Of a stretch of DNA of 64,000 nucleotides, positions 17,417-26,504 are shown one piece after another. Made by a program: the position numbers and the translations under genes. The stretch's first letter is position 1, and each line of letters starts with the position of its first letter. The notes under the pieces were generated by a model. The model worked only from the letters and a program-made list of their open reading frames with translations, made no database searches and had not been told where the DNA came from. The stretch is taken from assembly GCA_002844335.1 (NCBI GenBank), contig CP019154.1:992001-1056000 (forward strand), in the 5' to 3' direction. Source of the DNA: Haloarcula taiwanensis (GTDB lineage: Archaea; Halobacteriota; Halobacteria; Halobacteriales; Haloarculaceae).

Positions 17417-18178
17417 ATGCTCCCGGCCGAGCGAAAGCGCACTATCGTCCAGTTGGTGACAGAGCGAGACGGCTGTTCAGTGTCGGAGCTGGCCGCGGAA
17501 CTGGAGTTCTCGAAGGCGACGATACGCCGCGACCTCCGGGATTTGGAATCCGAAGGCCGGATCGAGCGATCCCACGGCGGCGCGGTACCGGCGTCCTCTG
17601 TCGGCACCGAACGACCCTACGGCCAGCGTGAGGTCGACCACTACGCCGAGAAACAAGCGATTGCGGAGCGAGCCGCGCAGGAGGTCCGGGAGGGACAGGT
17701 CGTCTGTTTCGACGCGGGTTCGACGACAATGGAAGTGGCCCGTGCGGTTCCGGACAGTGATTATGTCGCGGCGACGAACATGCCGGACCTCGCGACAGAA
17801 CTGGCCGAACGGGACGTTGACGCCAAACTCACCGGTGGCAGTCTGCGGCCCCGAACCCGTGCGCTCGTCGGCCCGACGGCCGAGCGCGCCATCGAGCGGA
17901 TGAACTTCGACCTGCTGTTCCTGGGGACCAACGCCCTCGACAGCGCCGCCGGGCTGTCGACGCCAAACGAGGACGAGGCGGCCGTCAAGGAACTGATGGT
18001 CGAACGCGCCCGCAGGGTCGTGCTGGTCGCCGACGCGTCGAAGTTCGGCGACCGGAGCTTCGTCAGTTTCGCCGACCTGGACCAGGTCGATTTGCTCGTC
18101 ACCGACGCCAGCCCGTCGGGGGCACTCGCCACAGCGCTCGCAGACGCCGACGTGCCCGTTGAGGAGGTCAGCACATGA
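17417..18178 (+). CDS. glpR: DeoR-family sugar regulator GlpR
   Basis: 253 aa. The N-terminal DeoR helix-turn-helix (residues 3-57, CSVSELAAELEFSKATIRRDL) is followed by the DeoR C-terminal sensor, an isomerase-like fold with the phosphosugar-binding stretch FDAGSTTMEVAR. In Haloferax, GlpR represses genes for fructose and glucose use, including pfkB. Here it overlaps pfkB by 4 bp (ATGA), the same gene order. A TTCTAT/ATAGAA inverted repeat (17343-17348, 17373-17378) lies just before the TATA-like GTAAAACC and could be an autoregulatory operator. The function is known for the family; the operator is inferred. Confidence 0.9.
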   Translation: MLPAERKRTIVQLVTERDGCSVSELAAELEFSKATIRRDLRDLESEGRIERSHGGAVPASSVGTERPYGQREVDHYAEKQAIAERAAQEVREGQVVCFDAGSTTMEVARAVPDSDYVAATNMPDLATELAERDVDAKLTGGSLRPRTRALVGPTAERAIERMNFDLLFLGTNALDSAAGLSTPNEDEAAVKELMVERARRVVLVADASKFGDRSFVSFADLDQVDLLVTDASPSGALATALADADVPVEEVST

Positions 18179-19083
18179 TTGTCACCGTCACCTACAACCC
18201 TGCAGTCGACCAGACAGTCCAGTTCGAGGAACAGATGGCCCCCGACCGCGTCATGCGGGCCGACAGCGCGCAGTTCGACGCGGGCGGGAAGGGTATCAAC
18301 GCCGCGCAACTGCTCACCGCGATGGACCGGCCCTGCGTCGCGACGGGACTGCTGGGCGGGTTCACCGGCTCGTTCATCCGGGAGACGCTGCAGGGCGACG
18401 GCGTCGAGACGGCCTTCGTCGACGTAGACGGGATAACCCGGCTCAACACCACCGCCATCGCGGCCGCGGAGGAGTACAAACTGAACCAGGCCGGGCCGAC
18501 CGTCGAGGAGGCTGTCGCCGACTCGCTGCTCGAACGGGTGCGAGCGCAGTCTCCCGACCGCGTGCTCGTCGGTGGGAGCCTGCCGCCGGGGCTGTCCCCC
18601 GAGGCCATCGACCGCATCGCGGCCGGCGGCGACTGGGAGACCGTCGTCGACACCGGCGGCGACGTGCTCCGGGCCCTCGACGCCCAGTACGGGCTCTGCA
18701 AGCCCAACCGCGCCGAACTCGGCGACGCGACCGGGGCCGACGTGTCCACCGTCGAGGGGTGTGCGGACGCGGCGGACACGTTCCGTGAGCGGGGCTTCGA
18801 CCGCGTGCTGGCCTCACTCGGCCCGGACGGCGCGGTCCTCGTCGGCGACGCGGGCCGTCTGTACGCCGAGGCGCTCGACGTCGACGTCGTCGACACCGTC
18901 GGGGCCGGCGACGCGCTCCTCTCGGGCGTCCTGAGCGCCTGGGAGGCCGGCGCGGACGACGAGACGGCGCTCCGGACCGGCGTGGCCGTCTCCGCGCAGG
19001 TCGTCCAGCGGGCCGGAACGGCCGTCCCCGACCTAGCGGATATCGACTCGCTCCGAGACGGTGTGACGGTACGGCGGCTCTAA
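18175..19083 (+). CDS. pfkB: 1-phosphofructokinase (PfkB family)
   Basis: ATP-dependent sugar kinase, 302 aa, phosphorylating fructose 1-phosphate to fructose 1,6-bisphosphate in the haloarchaeal fructose pathway. It has the N-terminal substrate lid (VTYNPAVDQTV and FDAGGKGINAAQLLT), typical of FruK/LacC, and the catalytic DTVGAGDALLSG loop with Asp246 as base. Translational coupling to glpR and the divergent-side aldolase gene fit a fructose-degradation role. Confidence 0.9.
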   Translation: MIVTVTYNPAVDQTVQFEEQMAPDRVMRADSAQFDAGGKGINAAQLLTAMDRPCVATGLLGGFTGSFIRETLQGDGVETAFVDVDGITRLNTTAIAAAEEYKLNQAGPTVEEAVADSLLERVRAQSPDRVLVGGSLPPGLSPEAIDRIAAGGDWETVVDTGGDVLRALDAQYGLCKPNRAELGDATGADVSTVEGCADAADTFRERGFDRVLASLGPDGAVLVGDAGRLYAEALDVDVVDTVGAGDALLSGVLSAWEAGADDETALRTGVAVSAQVVQRAGTAVPDLADIDSLRDGVTVRRL

Positions 19084-19123
19084 GACGGGGCTTCGCGCAG
19101 AAATAGAACTCCAAGCGGGGCGC

Positions 19124-20251
19124 TCAGAACTTCTCGAGGTAGTCGTCGACGAACGCGCGCACGTCGGCCAGCGACGGCTGGTCGGCGGTCCGAACAAAGT
19201 ATCCGGCGACGGCGTTGCCGACGACGACGGCGGCGGCGGACGGGAGGCCGGCGATGCGGGCGAGGCCGAGCCCGGCGTTGAAGTGGTCGCCGGAGCTGGT
19301 CGTCAGTTCCGGGTCAGAGACGGCGGGGACGGCCACGCTGTCGGTGCCCGTCTCCGAGACGACGACGGAGCGTTCGACGCCGTGGCCGACGAACCAGGTC
19401 GGCTCCAGCGCCTCCGCGACGGCCTCGGCGGCCGCCTCGAAGGAGCGGTCGGCCTCGCCGGCGTAGGCGTCGGCGAGCACGCCCGTCTCGGCGCGGTTCG
19501 AGGTGACCACCACGTCGGTCACCTCGTCCAGTCGGCCGATGGCCTCGCGTCCGGCCCGCAGGCGGTCGGCGTCGAGTTTGCGTACGTCGCCGGGGTCGAC
19601 CAGCACCGTCCCCGGCGGGTCGTCGATGTCGCCCCAGAGGTCGCGCAGACCGTCGAAGACCGTCGGCAGGTCCGGCGTCTCCGACCAGTAGCCGGTCCCT
19701 AACAGGCTCGCGCCGTCCAGCGTCTCAGCCAGTCGGTCGTGGCCGAAGGCCGCGTCGAGTTCGGCCCAGTCCAGCGTCATCGTGTCGCCGATTTCGGTGA
19801 GCATGAGCTTCCCGTCGTCGAACTCGACGGCGTCGGTGACGCCGGGTTCGCCAAGCGAGTGGAGTTCGTAGTCGCCGAACTCCGACTCGAAGGCCTCGTG
19901 GACCGGGTCGCCGTACATCCCGACCATCACCGGGTCGAACGACCAGCCGCCGAAGGCCCGCGCGAGGTGGCTGGTGTGGCCGCCGGTCCGGTTGCCCTGC
20001 TGGAGCCACTCGAAGGAAAGCGAACTGTCGGCGGCGACGGACCGGTCGATGCGGTCGCCGAAGCCCTCCAGCGTGGCGAGGCGCTCGTGGCTCTCGGGGT
20101 CGATGCGGTCGGCGACGACCTCCCGGACGCGGTCGAGGTAGCCGTCGAAGCCGAAGACGACCCGGCCGGTGTCGATAGTGTCGGGGAGCGCGTCGCTGTA
20201 AGGCAACGCCTCGTCCGCCGCGGCGACGGCTCGGCGCGTCTCCTCGTCCAT
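19124..20251 (-). CDS. PfkB-family carbohydrate kinase, divergent
   Basis: 375-aa ribokinase-like protein. The C-terminal loop reads TSSGDHFNAG in place of the common GAGDxFxxG, retaining the Gly-Asp pair that carries the catalytic base. An N-terminal RVVFGFDGYLDRV segment and NRTGGHTSHLARAFGG cover the substrate site. Longer than typical PfkB (about 300-320 aa). It stands 3 bp downstream of the aldolase gene on the same strand, so it is probably a sugar or sugar-phosphate kinase in the same pathway; the substrate is not readable from sequence. Confidence 0.8.
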   Translation of the reverse strand: MDEETRRAVAAADEALPYSDALPDTIDTGRVVFGFDGYLDRVREVVADRIDPESHERLATLEGFGDRIDRSVAADSSLSFEWLQQGNRTGGHTSHLARAFGGWSFDPVMVGMYGDPVHEAFESEFGDYELHSLGEPGVTDAVEFDDGKLMLTEIGDTMTLDWAELDAAFGHDRLAETLDGASLLGTGYWSETPDLPTVFDGLRDLWGDIDDPPGTVLVDPGDVRKLDADRLRAGREAIGRLDEVTDVVVTSNRAETGVLADAYAGEADRSFEAAAEAVAEALEPTWFVGHGVERSVVVSETGTDSVAVPAVSDPELTTSSGDHFNAGLGLARIAGLPSAAAVVVGNAVAGYFVRTADQPSLADVRAFVDDYLEKF

Positions 20252-20254
20252 GGC

Positions 20255-21037
20255 CTACAGGACGTCGTCGGCGGTCGCGTCCTCGAAGATGACGCCTTCG
20301 AGCTTGTCGAGGATGTCGTAGGGGTCGTCGCGCTGCCAGACGTTGCGGCCGACGGCGAGGCCGGCGACGCCGACGTCCATGCAGTCCTCGACGAGTTCGA
20401 GGAAGTCGCGGTCGGAAGTCTTCGACCCGCCGGAGAGCAGGACGCGGTTGTCGGCCGCCGAGCGGACGGCGTGGGCCATCGCTTCCTTGTCGCGGGGGTA
20501 TTTCACCTTCGTGAAGTCAGCGCCCAGTTCCAGCCCGATACGGGCCGCGTAGGCGATGGTCGAGGGACTGCGGTGCTCCTTGATGGCCTGTCCGCGTGGG
20601 TACGACCACATGGCGATGGGCAGGTCGTGGTCGCGGGCGTTTTCCTGCACCGGGCGGAAGTCCTCGAACATGTCGGTCTCGCGGTTGACGCCCGGATAAA
20701 TGGTGTAGCCGACGGCGTCGGCACCGAGTTCGGCGGCGTACTCGACCGACCAGTTCTGGGGCGAGTACGGGTCACCCATCCAGAGGTCCGAGCCGCCGTT
20801 GAGCTTCGCCAGCAGGTTCACGTCGTCCTCGTAGCTCGGGTAGTACGTTTCGGCGAGGCCCTTCCCGACAGCTAGCGCCGTCACGGCGTCGTGGGTCGCC
20901 ATCTCGAACACCTCACGCGGGTCGAGGCGCTCCTCGACGCCGCTGAACTGCTTGGGACCGTGTTCCAGTCCGTGGTCGTGGGCCAGCACGAGCGTCTTGT
21001 CGTTCCGTACAAGCGGTGAGTCACCCAGTGGTCGCAT
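20255..21037 (-). CDS. fba: Fructose-bisphosphate aldolase, class I (archaeal DhnA type)
   Basis: Schiff-base aldolase, 260 aa, of the archaeal class IA family. Features: LVLAHDHGLEHGPKQF near the N-terminus, the FTKVKYPRD strand carrying the Schiff-base lysine, VLLSGGSKTSDRDFLE for the phosphate site and AGLAVGRNVWQRDDP. It cleaves fructose 1,6-bisphosphate to two triose phosphates, downstream of the nearby PfkB. It starts at 21037; the TATA region is embedded in a 29-bp imperfect palindrome. Confidence 0.9.
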   Translation of the reverse strand: MRPLGDSPLVRNDKTLVLAHDHGLEHGPKQFSGVEERLDPREVFEMATHDAVTALAVGKGLAETYYPSYEDDVNLLAKLNGGSDLWMGDPYSPQNWSVEYAAELGADAVGYTIYPGVNRETDMFEDFRPVQENARDHDLPIAMWSYPRGQAIKEHRSPSTIAYAARIGLELGADFTKVKYPRDKEAMAHAVRSAADNRVLLSGGSKTSDRDFLELVEDCMDVGVAGLAVGRNVWQRDDPYDILDKLEGVIFEDATADDVL

Positions 21038-21050
21038 GTGTCGTGTTTCT

Positions 21051-21079
21051 ACCGAGAACGACCATTAACCGTTTTCGGT
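21051..21079 (-). promoter_or_regulatory. Palindromic operator candidate over the fba promoter
   Basis: ACCGAGAACG (21051-21060) and CGTTTTCGGT (21070-21079) are inverted copies matching at 9 of 10 positions, with a 9-bp spacer ACCATTAAC. The spacer holds the minus-strand TATA-like GGTTAATGG about 27-33 bp before the fba ATG. A dimeric regulator bound here would block TFB/TBP. GlpR is a natural suspect but is unproven. Confidence 0.5.
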
Positions 21080-21156
21080 TCTGATTTGTTACTACTGTTC
21101 GCGTTTGTTTTTGATTGTGGGCGGGAATTAAGTGTGTTCCACTGAAAGGTTCAGAT

Positions 21157-21300
21157 ATGCCATCCGTGGAACTGGATGCCGAGACAGTGGAGCGCCTCGA
21201 TGACCTTCGTGTCGAGGACGAGTCGTACGACGACATCGTGACGGAACTTATCAACATCTACGAGGCCGAGGAGCTAACACTGTTTCACAGCGGCGACTAA
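21157..21300 (+). CDS. 47-aa antitoxin-like / RHH-like small protein
   Basis: Acidic peptide starting MPSVELDAETVERLDDLRVE, then a short helix (YDDIVTELINIYEAEELT). The pattern resembles VapB-like or ribbon-helix-helix antitoxins widespread in haloarchaea (I believe an unassigned DUF family, number not certain). The ORF extends to 21115, but the extension is unlike the rest. No toxin gene is adjacent. The stop overlaps the stop of the convergent gene by 2 bp. Confidence 0.6.
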   Translation: MPSVELDAETVERLDDLRVEDESYDDIVTELINIYEAEELTLFHSGD

Positions 21301-21746
21301 CCCTGTGCCTGCTCGCAGACAGACTTCCAGCGCCCGTTCGACTCCAGTTTCTCCTGTAGTTGCTCAGCGTACGCCTGTGCGAGCCGGGCCGCCTCTTCTT
21401 TCTGTTGCTTGTCCCCGCCACCGGACCCGCCCAGTCCAAGCGCGTCCTTGACGCCAGAGAGGAGGCCGCCGCCCGAATTCCCGGACTGGTCGCCCCCGGG
21501 ACCGGCCATCGGTCCCTGGTTGGCGACCCGTTCCATCTCCGGCATGACGCTGGAGAGTTTCGACGTATCGGCGACGATTCGAGCGGCGTCCGGGTCCTCC
21601 GGGTTCTCGATCTCGAACTCGACGGCAGTCATCACCAGCCCCCACTGCTGGCTGGAGAACGACGACGCTTTGACCTGTTCGTTGAACTGCTGGTCGACCG
21701 CCATCCGTTCGCCGGCGATACGGTCGGTCCAGTCTGAGTCACTCAT
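21297..21746 (-). CDS. Conserved haloarchaeal protein, 149 aa (unknown function)
   Basis: Soluble acidic protein starting MSDSDWTDRIAGERMAVDQQ. The helical N-terminal half includes SSQQWGLVMTAVEFEIE. A Gly/Ser-rich linker (about residues 79-110) and a C-terminal charged helix ending in KSVCEQAQG follow. No catalytic motif. Probably one of the halobacterial DUF families; I cannot name a role. It is convergent with the 47-aa gene. Confidence 0.65.
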   Translation of the reverse strand: MSDSDWTDRIAGERMAVDQQFNEQVKASSFSSQQWGLVMTAVEFEIENPEDPDAARIVADTSKLSSVMPEMERVANQGPMAGPGGDQSGNSGGGLLSGVKDALGLGGSGGGDKQQKEEAARLAQAYAEQLQEKLESNGRWKSVCEQAQG

Positions 21747-21923
21747 GGACTGGTGTTTGCGGGCCGACGGTATGAGCGTTTCCCGCTCCGTGCAGTGATC
21801 TACGAGAGGGCGTACCGCTTCCGGCGCGACTGCCGGGGGCTTCGAGTGAGACCCCTGCTCCGCACTGTTATTTTCAAAACGGTTCCAATATGTTAAGTTA
21901 GCCCACGATATACTTGCATTTCA

Positions 21924-23207
21924 ATGACTACTGAGTTTGGGACAGGGCAGGCGACGGGAGACTCGGGCGATGCCGCAGCGATGGACGCCATACGGGATGC
22001 CATGGCCGGTATATCGGCCAGCGAACCGGACTTCTGTCAGATTTTCTGCTCTCCGAGGTATGATTACGAGGCGGTGCTGTGGGGTGCTCGGAGTGTTGTC
22101 GGTTCGGACACCGAAATCGTGGGCTGTTCGTCCTCCGGAGAGTTCACTGAATCCGGTTCGGGGAACGGAACTGTCACAGTCGGTGTCGTCTCGTCGGACT
22201 CGATGCGGTTCTTTTCCAGCCTGTCGACCGAACTGAGCGCTGACCCCGAGCGCTGTCTGTTCGAAGCCGTCCATGACCTCCCTGCGAGCGAGGACGCCAC
22301 TGTCGAGGGGCATCCGCATCGGACGGTCATCAATCTCCACGACGGCATGGCCGGAATCGGAAACAAAGTCACTCGGCTCACCGAGCAGTACCTCGACGAC
22401 GAGGAGACGCCGGTTGTCGGCGGGTCTGCGGGTGACGACCTCCAGTTACAGCAGACCCACGTCTTCCGGAACGACCGCGTCGAGACGGACGCCGTCGTCC
22501 TCGCGCTCATTGCCTCAGAGGACCCGCTTCCCGTGACAGTCAACCACGGCCACGAACCGATCTCCGAGGCGATGACGGTAACCCGAGCAGAGGGCAGCAC
22601 CGTATACGAACTCGACGGCAGGCCCGCGTTCGAGGCCTGGCGGGACGCGATTCGGGAGGATGCGATGGAGACGTACGACATCGATGTCGACGAGTTGGAA
22701 GCAGGGTCCGAGGACCTCGTCATGTTGCTCGGCCGCTACGAACTCGGTATCGAATCGGAACCTGATGCCGACGCGGACGGACTCGCCTCACGAATCAAGA
22801 CCTTCATCGAGAGCAAACTCATCTCGACGACAGGATACAACATCCGATGGCCGGGCCATACAACCGACACCGATGGGCCGCTGGATTTCGCCGTCGCTGT
22901 CTCCGAGGGGACGGAAGTGCGGGTGACACATAGCAACAAATCCGACCAGGTGTATGCGGTCCGGAACGCCGCCACCAACGCCGCCAATGAACTCCGCGGT
23001 GGAAATGTCGCGGGCGGATTCGTCTACGATTGCGCCTGCCGGGCGATGATTCTCGGCGACGACTTCGACGACGCCGTCGAGACGATTCACAGCGCTATCG
23101 ACGCGCCCTTCGCCGGCTTCGAAACCTACGGCGAAGTCTGCTCGGCCGACGAGGATTACACCGGCTATCACAACACGTCCTCGGTTATCCTGCTGTTCCC
23201 GGAGTAA
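21924..23207 (+). CDS. FIST-domain sensory protein
   Basis: 427 aa. FIST_N (about residues 35-235) contains IFCSPRYDYEAVLWGA, EIVGCSSSGEF and TPVVGGSAGDD; FIST_C (about 240-405) ends in FAGFETYGEVCS. FIST domains are predicted intracellular ligand-binding modules, often linked to two-component or chemotaxis signalling. Here the protein has no fused output domain, so it would act through partners. An AT-rich stretch before the start likely holds the promoter. No membrane segments. Confidence 0.8.
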   Translation: MTTEFGTGQATGDSGDAAAMDAIRDAMAGISASEPDFCQIFCSPRYDYEAVLWGARSVVGSDTEIVGCSSSGEFTESGSGNGTVTVGVVSSDSMRFFSSLSTELSADPERCLFEAVHDLPASEDATVEGHPHRTVINLHDGMAGIGNKVTRLTEQYLDDEETPVVGGSAGDDLQLQQTHVFRNDRVETDAVVLALIASEDPLPVTVNHGHEPISEAMTVTRAEGSTVYELDGRPAFEAWRDAIREDAMETYDIDVDELEAGSEDLVMLLGRYELGIESEPDADADGLASRIKTFIESKLISTTGYNIRWPGHTTDTDGPLDFAVAVSEGTEVRVTHSNKSDQVYAVRNAATNAANELRGGNVAGGFVYDCACRAMILGDDFDDAVETIHSAIDAPFAGFETYGEVCSADEDYTGYHNTSSVILLFPE

Positions 23208-23254
23208 CGACGACGGGGCTGCTACCAGCGAAAATAACCCCGGCCCTTGCCCGC

Positions 23255-23650
23255 TCAGACGCCGGACTCGATAGTGATTTCTGCGTGTAGCTCGTCCTGC
23301 AGCGCCGAGTGGACGTGGCAGATGTCCTCGGCGAGTTCAACGATGTCCTGTTCCTCGTCTGCGAGTGACTCCTCGACCTCGACATGGAAGTCGATATACT
23401 CTAGGTCGTCATCCTCGTCGAGACCTGCGGCGACTTCGACGTCGACGCTGCCGATGTCTTCGTGGCCGTACTTGTCGGCGGCGACGCGCAGCGCCGGGAT
23501 GTAACAGGAGGCGTAGTCGGCGGCCAGAACCTCGTTCGGCGACGGGCCGTTCTCGCTCAGCGCGTCGACGATAAGCTCCCATTCGCCGTTGATGACGCTT
23601 TCGACTGTGTATCCTTCCTCGCACGTACTCTCGACTTCAATATCTGCCAT
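23255..23650 (-). CDS. OsmC family protein
   Basis: 131-aa OsmC/Ohr-fold protein. It shows the central helix with a conserved cysteine in NEVLAADYASCYIPALRV and the second cysteine in LAEDICHVHSAL. In family members such cysteines reduce organic hydroperoxides. Length and the two-Cys arrangement are typical. It is convergent with the FIST gene (48 bp apart). Specific substrate and reductant are unknown. Confidence 0.8.
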   Translation of the reverse strand: MADIEVESTCEEGYTVESVINGEWELIVDALSENGPSPNEVLAADYASCYIPALRVAADKYGHEDIGSVDVEVAAGLDEDDDLEYIDFHVEVEESLADEEQDIVELAEDICHVHSALQDELHAEITIESGV

Positions 23651-23756
23651 AGCAATTCTGTGGACACGGCCCTGACCCTAAACATTTCCTGCATGGCGTT
23701 TCTACCGGCGAGGCACTGCCGAAAGGTAATACACCTCCAGTCCCTACAAACGACCA

Positions 23757-24128
23757 ATGGAACACCTCGCACCGTCGAACGTGCCGGTGTATGCTACGCG
23801 GGACCACCAGCGCGAGATCTGGGAGCGCTGTCGGGACCGGGGCCACCCGGTCCTCGCCGTCCGAGACGCGACGCGGGGATTCATCGTTCGATACGACCTC
23901 CAGCATCTGTCATACGAACTCTCGGACGCTACCGTTCAGGAACTCCGGGACCGCGTCCGGTCCCGCCGACCGTATCCGACGACGACGGACCCGATCTCGG
24001 AGACGGAGGGCGTCGGCGGCGAAGCCGGCCCGGTGTCCGGTGAAATCCACGCGGACAGCGAACAGGCCGCCAGAGAACTGGCCTCGCACATTTCTGGCTT
24101 CGTGCTCGACCGCTCGAACTGGCGGTAG
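23757..24128 (+). CDS. Hypothetical protein, 123 aa
   Basis: Not recognised. The N-terminal about 70 residues have an ordered look: VPVYATRDHQREIWERC, a basic patch, and FIVRYDLQHLSYELSD. The rest is a Gly/Glu-rich linker and a helix DSEQAARELASHISGFV. Soluble, moderately acidic. A TATA-like box of the next gene starts 22 bp after its stop, so it is probably a single-gene transcript. Confidence 0.55.
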   Translation: MEHLAPSNVPVYATRDHQREIWERCRDRGHPVLAVRDATRGFIVRYDLQHLSYELSDATVQELRDRVRSRRPYPTTTDPISETEGVGGEAGPVSGEIHADSEQAARELASHISGFVLDRSNWR

Positions 24129-24180
24129 TACCGAAACAACGCGGCTGGGGATTTTTGCCACAGCCGTACCTTGAGTCCGT

Positions 24181-25035
24181 ATGGCAGTCGCCCGACACGA
24201 GACCGGTCCGCTCGCGACCGTGAGTGCCCTGGCCTCGCAGGTGCACCCGGTGTTTATGCTGCCACCGCTTGCGACCTCGCTGTTCGGGGGGTTGCTTTCC
24301 GGTGGGTTCTGGCCCCCAGTGGCCGCACTTCACGCGAGTGCGATGTTCTTCGCCGTCTACACGGCCCACGTCAAGGACGGCTACGTCGATTTCCACGTCC
24401 GCGGCGAGGACGACGACCACCCTCTCACTGGCTCGGGGTGTCGCATGGCGCTGGTCGGCGCTGGCGTCGGCTTTGCGCTCTGCACGGCAGCTATCTGGCT
24501 GTTGGTCGGTCCCGGCGCGGCGCTGCTGACGCTACCGACATGGGTTATCGGCTACACCCACGCGCCACAACTGGACATGAACCCTATCGGTGCGACGATG
24601 GGCTACCCGACGGGTATCGCGCTGTCACTGTTGGGCGGCTACTACGCACAAGTGACGACGCTGACGCCGCGTGCTGTCGGTCTCGCCGCCGTGTTTCTGC
24701 TGTTGCTGACCGGCATCAAGATAATCGACGACGAGCAGGACTACGACTACGACCGGTCGATACAGAAACGCACCGTCGCCGTCGTACTTGGCCATCAAGA
24801 CGCCCGGCGACTCGCGCTCGGTCTGTTCGGAGCGGGCCTTCTCGGAATCGTTGGGCTGTCTGTGGCATTGCCCGGGGTCCCGCCGAGTGCTGCGGCGGCT
24901 GCGGTCGTCTTCGGGACGGTCGCGGCTATCGCCCAGCGGGGCGACCCTGAAACTGCGACGATGCTGCTGATCCGCGGCTCGTATCTTCTGCTGGCCGTCC
25001 TCGTTACCGCTGTTTGGTTCCGGCCGCTGTCGTGA
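24181..25035 (+). CDS. UbiA-family prenyltransferase-like membrane protein
   Basis: 284 aa with about eight hydrophobic segments. The first acidic motif is KDGYVDFHVRGED, weaker than the usual NDxxDxxxD; the second, DDEQDYDYDRS, is well formed. Family members transfer polyprenyl groups to lipid, quinone or chlorin acceptors. The altered first motif leaves substrate and even activity uncertain. GATTTTTGCC about 27 bp upstream supports the start as leaderless. It is distinct from the lyeJ paralogue at the window start. Confidence 0.75.
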   Translation: MAVARHETGPLATVSALASQVHPVFMLPPLATSLFGGLLSGGFWPPVAALHASAMFFAVYTAHVKDGYVDFHVRGEDDDHPLTGSGCRMALVGAGVGFALCTAAIWLLVGPGAALLTLPTWVIGYTHAPQLDMNPIGATMGYPTGIALSLLGGYYAQVTTLTPRAVGLAAVFLLLLTGIKIIDDEQDYDYDRSIQKRTVAVVLGHQDARRLALGLFGAGLLGIVGLSVALPGVPPSAAAAAVVFGTVAAIAQRGDPETATMLLIRGSYLLLAVLVTAVWFRPLS

Positions 25036-25106
25036 ATGTGGCTGTGCTGCCGGCTTCGCGTCTGCTGGCTCTCGAAACTGCCGCTGTGCGAACCGCTCCG
25101 TGCCAG

Positions 25107-25766
25107 TCAGCCCGAGATGTGTGTGAGGACATGGGTCGCCGAGACGGCGAGCGAGATGGTCACCATCGAGGCTGCCATGACACCGGCGACGACCGGTGAG
25201 AGGTCTCCAGTGAGGCCACCGACTGCGAGCAGTACGGCGGCAATGATCGTACAGACCAGCAGTGCCAGATGGACGAACAGCCACGGCCCGACACGTCGCA
25301 GTGACTCGAGCAGTGTCTCGACTCCCGACGGCTGTGCCGGCCGAACCCGCTCGCCGGGCCGGTAGTACTCCGCGGCAGTCCCGTAGCCCGTGCTTCCACC
25401 GCGGGTCTGGGTTGGCCGCTGTGTCGCTTTCGCCGTTGTCTCGCCTGCCGTCTCTGCGTCGGCTCGCTGGTCGACGTACTGCTGTGCGATGTCACTGACA
25501 CCGCCCGTGGCTGTACCTCCGTCCGCGACGCTGTCGACGTGCCTGTTGACGTATGCGTCGTGGCCGAGCCGGTCGTATCGCGCTCGCTCGGCCTCGTCTG
25601 TGAGCACGTCTTTCGCCTGCGTGAGGCGCTTAAACCGGTCTCTAGCGGCAGGGTCGTCACTCACGTCCGGGTGATGCGTTTTCGTCTGCTCCCGGTAGGC
25701 GCGGACTATCGTCTCTTCGGTGGCATCTGGGTCTACCCCCAGAATACCGTAGAACGTCGCTTCCAT
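25107..25766 (-). CDS. DnaJ-domain membrane protein
   Basis: 219 aa. The N-terminal J domain (about residues 2-65) contains the Hsp70-activating HPD in THHPDVSD and the RARYDRLG end. A Thr/Gly-rich linker follows. Two hydrophobic segments near the C-terminus (LFVHLALLVCTIIAAVLLAV and VVAGVMAASMVTISLAVSAT) would anchor it in the membrane, so the J domain would recruit DnaK to the cytoplasmic face. It lacks the Gly/Phe and zinc-finger regions of true DnaJ. ATG 25766 is chosen over an upstream GTG two codons earlier. Confidence 0.82.
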   Translation of the reverse strand: MEATFYGILGVDPDATEETIVRAYREQTKTHHPDVSDDPAARDRFKRLTQAKDVLTDEAERARYDRLGHDAYVNRHVDSVADGGTATGGVSDIAQQYVDQRADAETAGETTAKATQRPTQTRGGSTGYGTAAEYYRPGERVRPAQPSGVETLLESLRRVGPWLFVHLALLVCTIIAAVLLAVGGLTGDLSPVVAGVMAASMVTISLAVSATHVLTHISG

Positions 25767-25893
25767 ACACACCCCTGTGTAGTTATCGAGTTGGACTATA
25801 CGTATAATAAGGTATTCACTCCCTCACGACACGATATTGCCGAGCTGTCGCTGAGTCGCCGGACTGAAACTGCGTGGCCACCACCGTCTCAGT

Positions 25894-26442
25894 ATGGACG
25901 AAGACACCGAAGACTGGGCAGCGCAGTTGGAGGCCAACCGGGCCGAGAAAGACCGCTTCTTCGCAGAGCATCGCCAATCACCGATTCCGCCCGAGGAACG
26001 CGACGAGTTCGACGGACTCAGTTACTTCGACCCGGACCCCGACTATCGGGTCGAAGCGACCGTTACCGTTCACGAGACACCGGAGTCGGTCGATCTGGAG
26101 ACGAGCGACGACCGGACGGTGCGCTATCTCCACGTCGCAACACTGTCGTTCGACCTCGACGGCAAGTCCCGCGAACTCCACGCGTTCCGGCAGGCCGCCG
26201 ACGAGTCACGGACGCTATTTGTCCCGTTCCGGGACAAGACCACCGGCCAGCAGAGCTACGACGGCGGTCGATACATGGAACTGGAACCCGACCGCGACCT
26301 GAGCGACGGCGACGAGATTACGCTGGATTTCAACCTCGCCTACTCGCCGTTCTGTGCCTACAGCGACACGTTCTCCTGCCCGTTGCCGCCGGAGTCGAAC
26401 TGGCTCGATGCCGCAGTGACGGCCGGCGAGCGGATCGACTGA
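25894..26442 (+). CDS. DUF1684 family protein
   Basis: 182 aa. The family core is visible: FDPDPDYRVEATVTVHETPE, a hydrophobic strand-rich centre and TLFVPFRDKTTGQQSYDGGR, ending in FNLAYSPFCAYSDTFSCPLP. DUF1684 proteins have unknown biochemical function. No signal peptide. The cysteines near the end (FCAYSDTFSC) are conserved-looking. Single gene between divergent dnaJ-like and downstream CPBP genes. Confidence 0.82.
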   Translation: MDEDTEDWAAQLEANRAEKDRFFAEHRQSPIPPEERDEFDGLSYFDPDPDYRVEATVTVHETPESVDLETSDDRTVRYLHVATLSFDLDGKSRELHAFRQAADESRTLFVPFRDKTTGQQSYDGGRYMELEPDRDLSDGDEITLDFNLAYSPFCAYSDTFSCPLPPESNWLDAAVTAGERID

Positions 26443-26504
26443 ACGCGGGTCGCGACACCGATACCAAACGAATTGTTTACACATCGCCACGACCAAGGTA
26501 GCGT

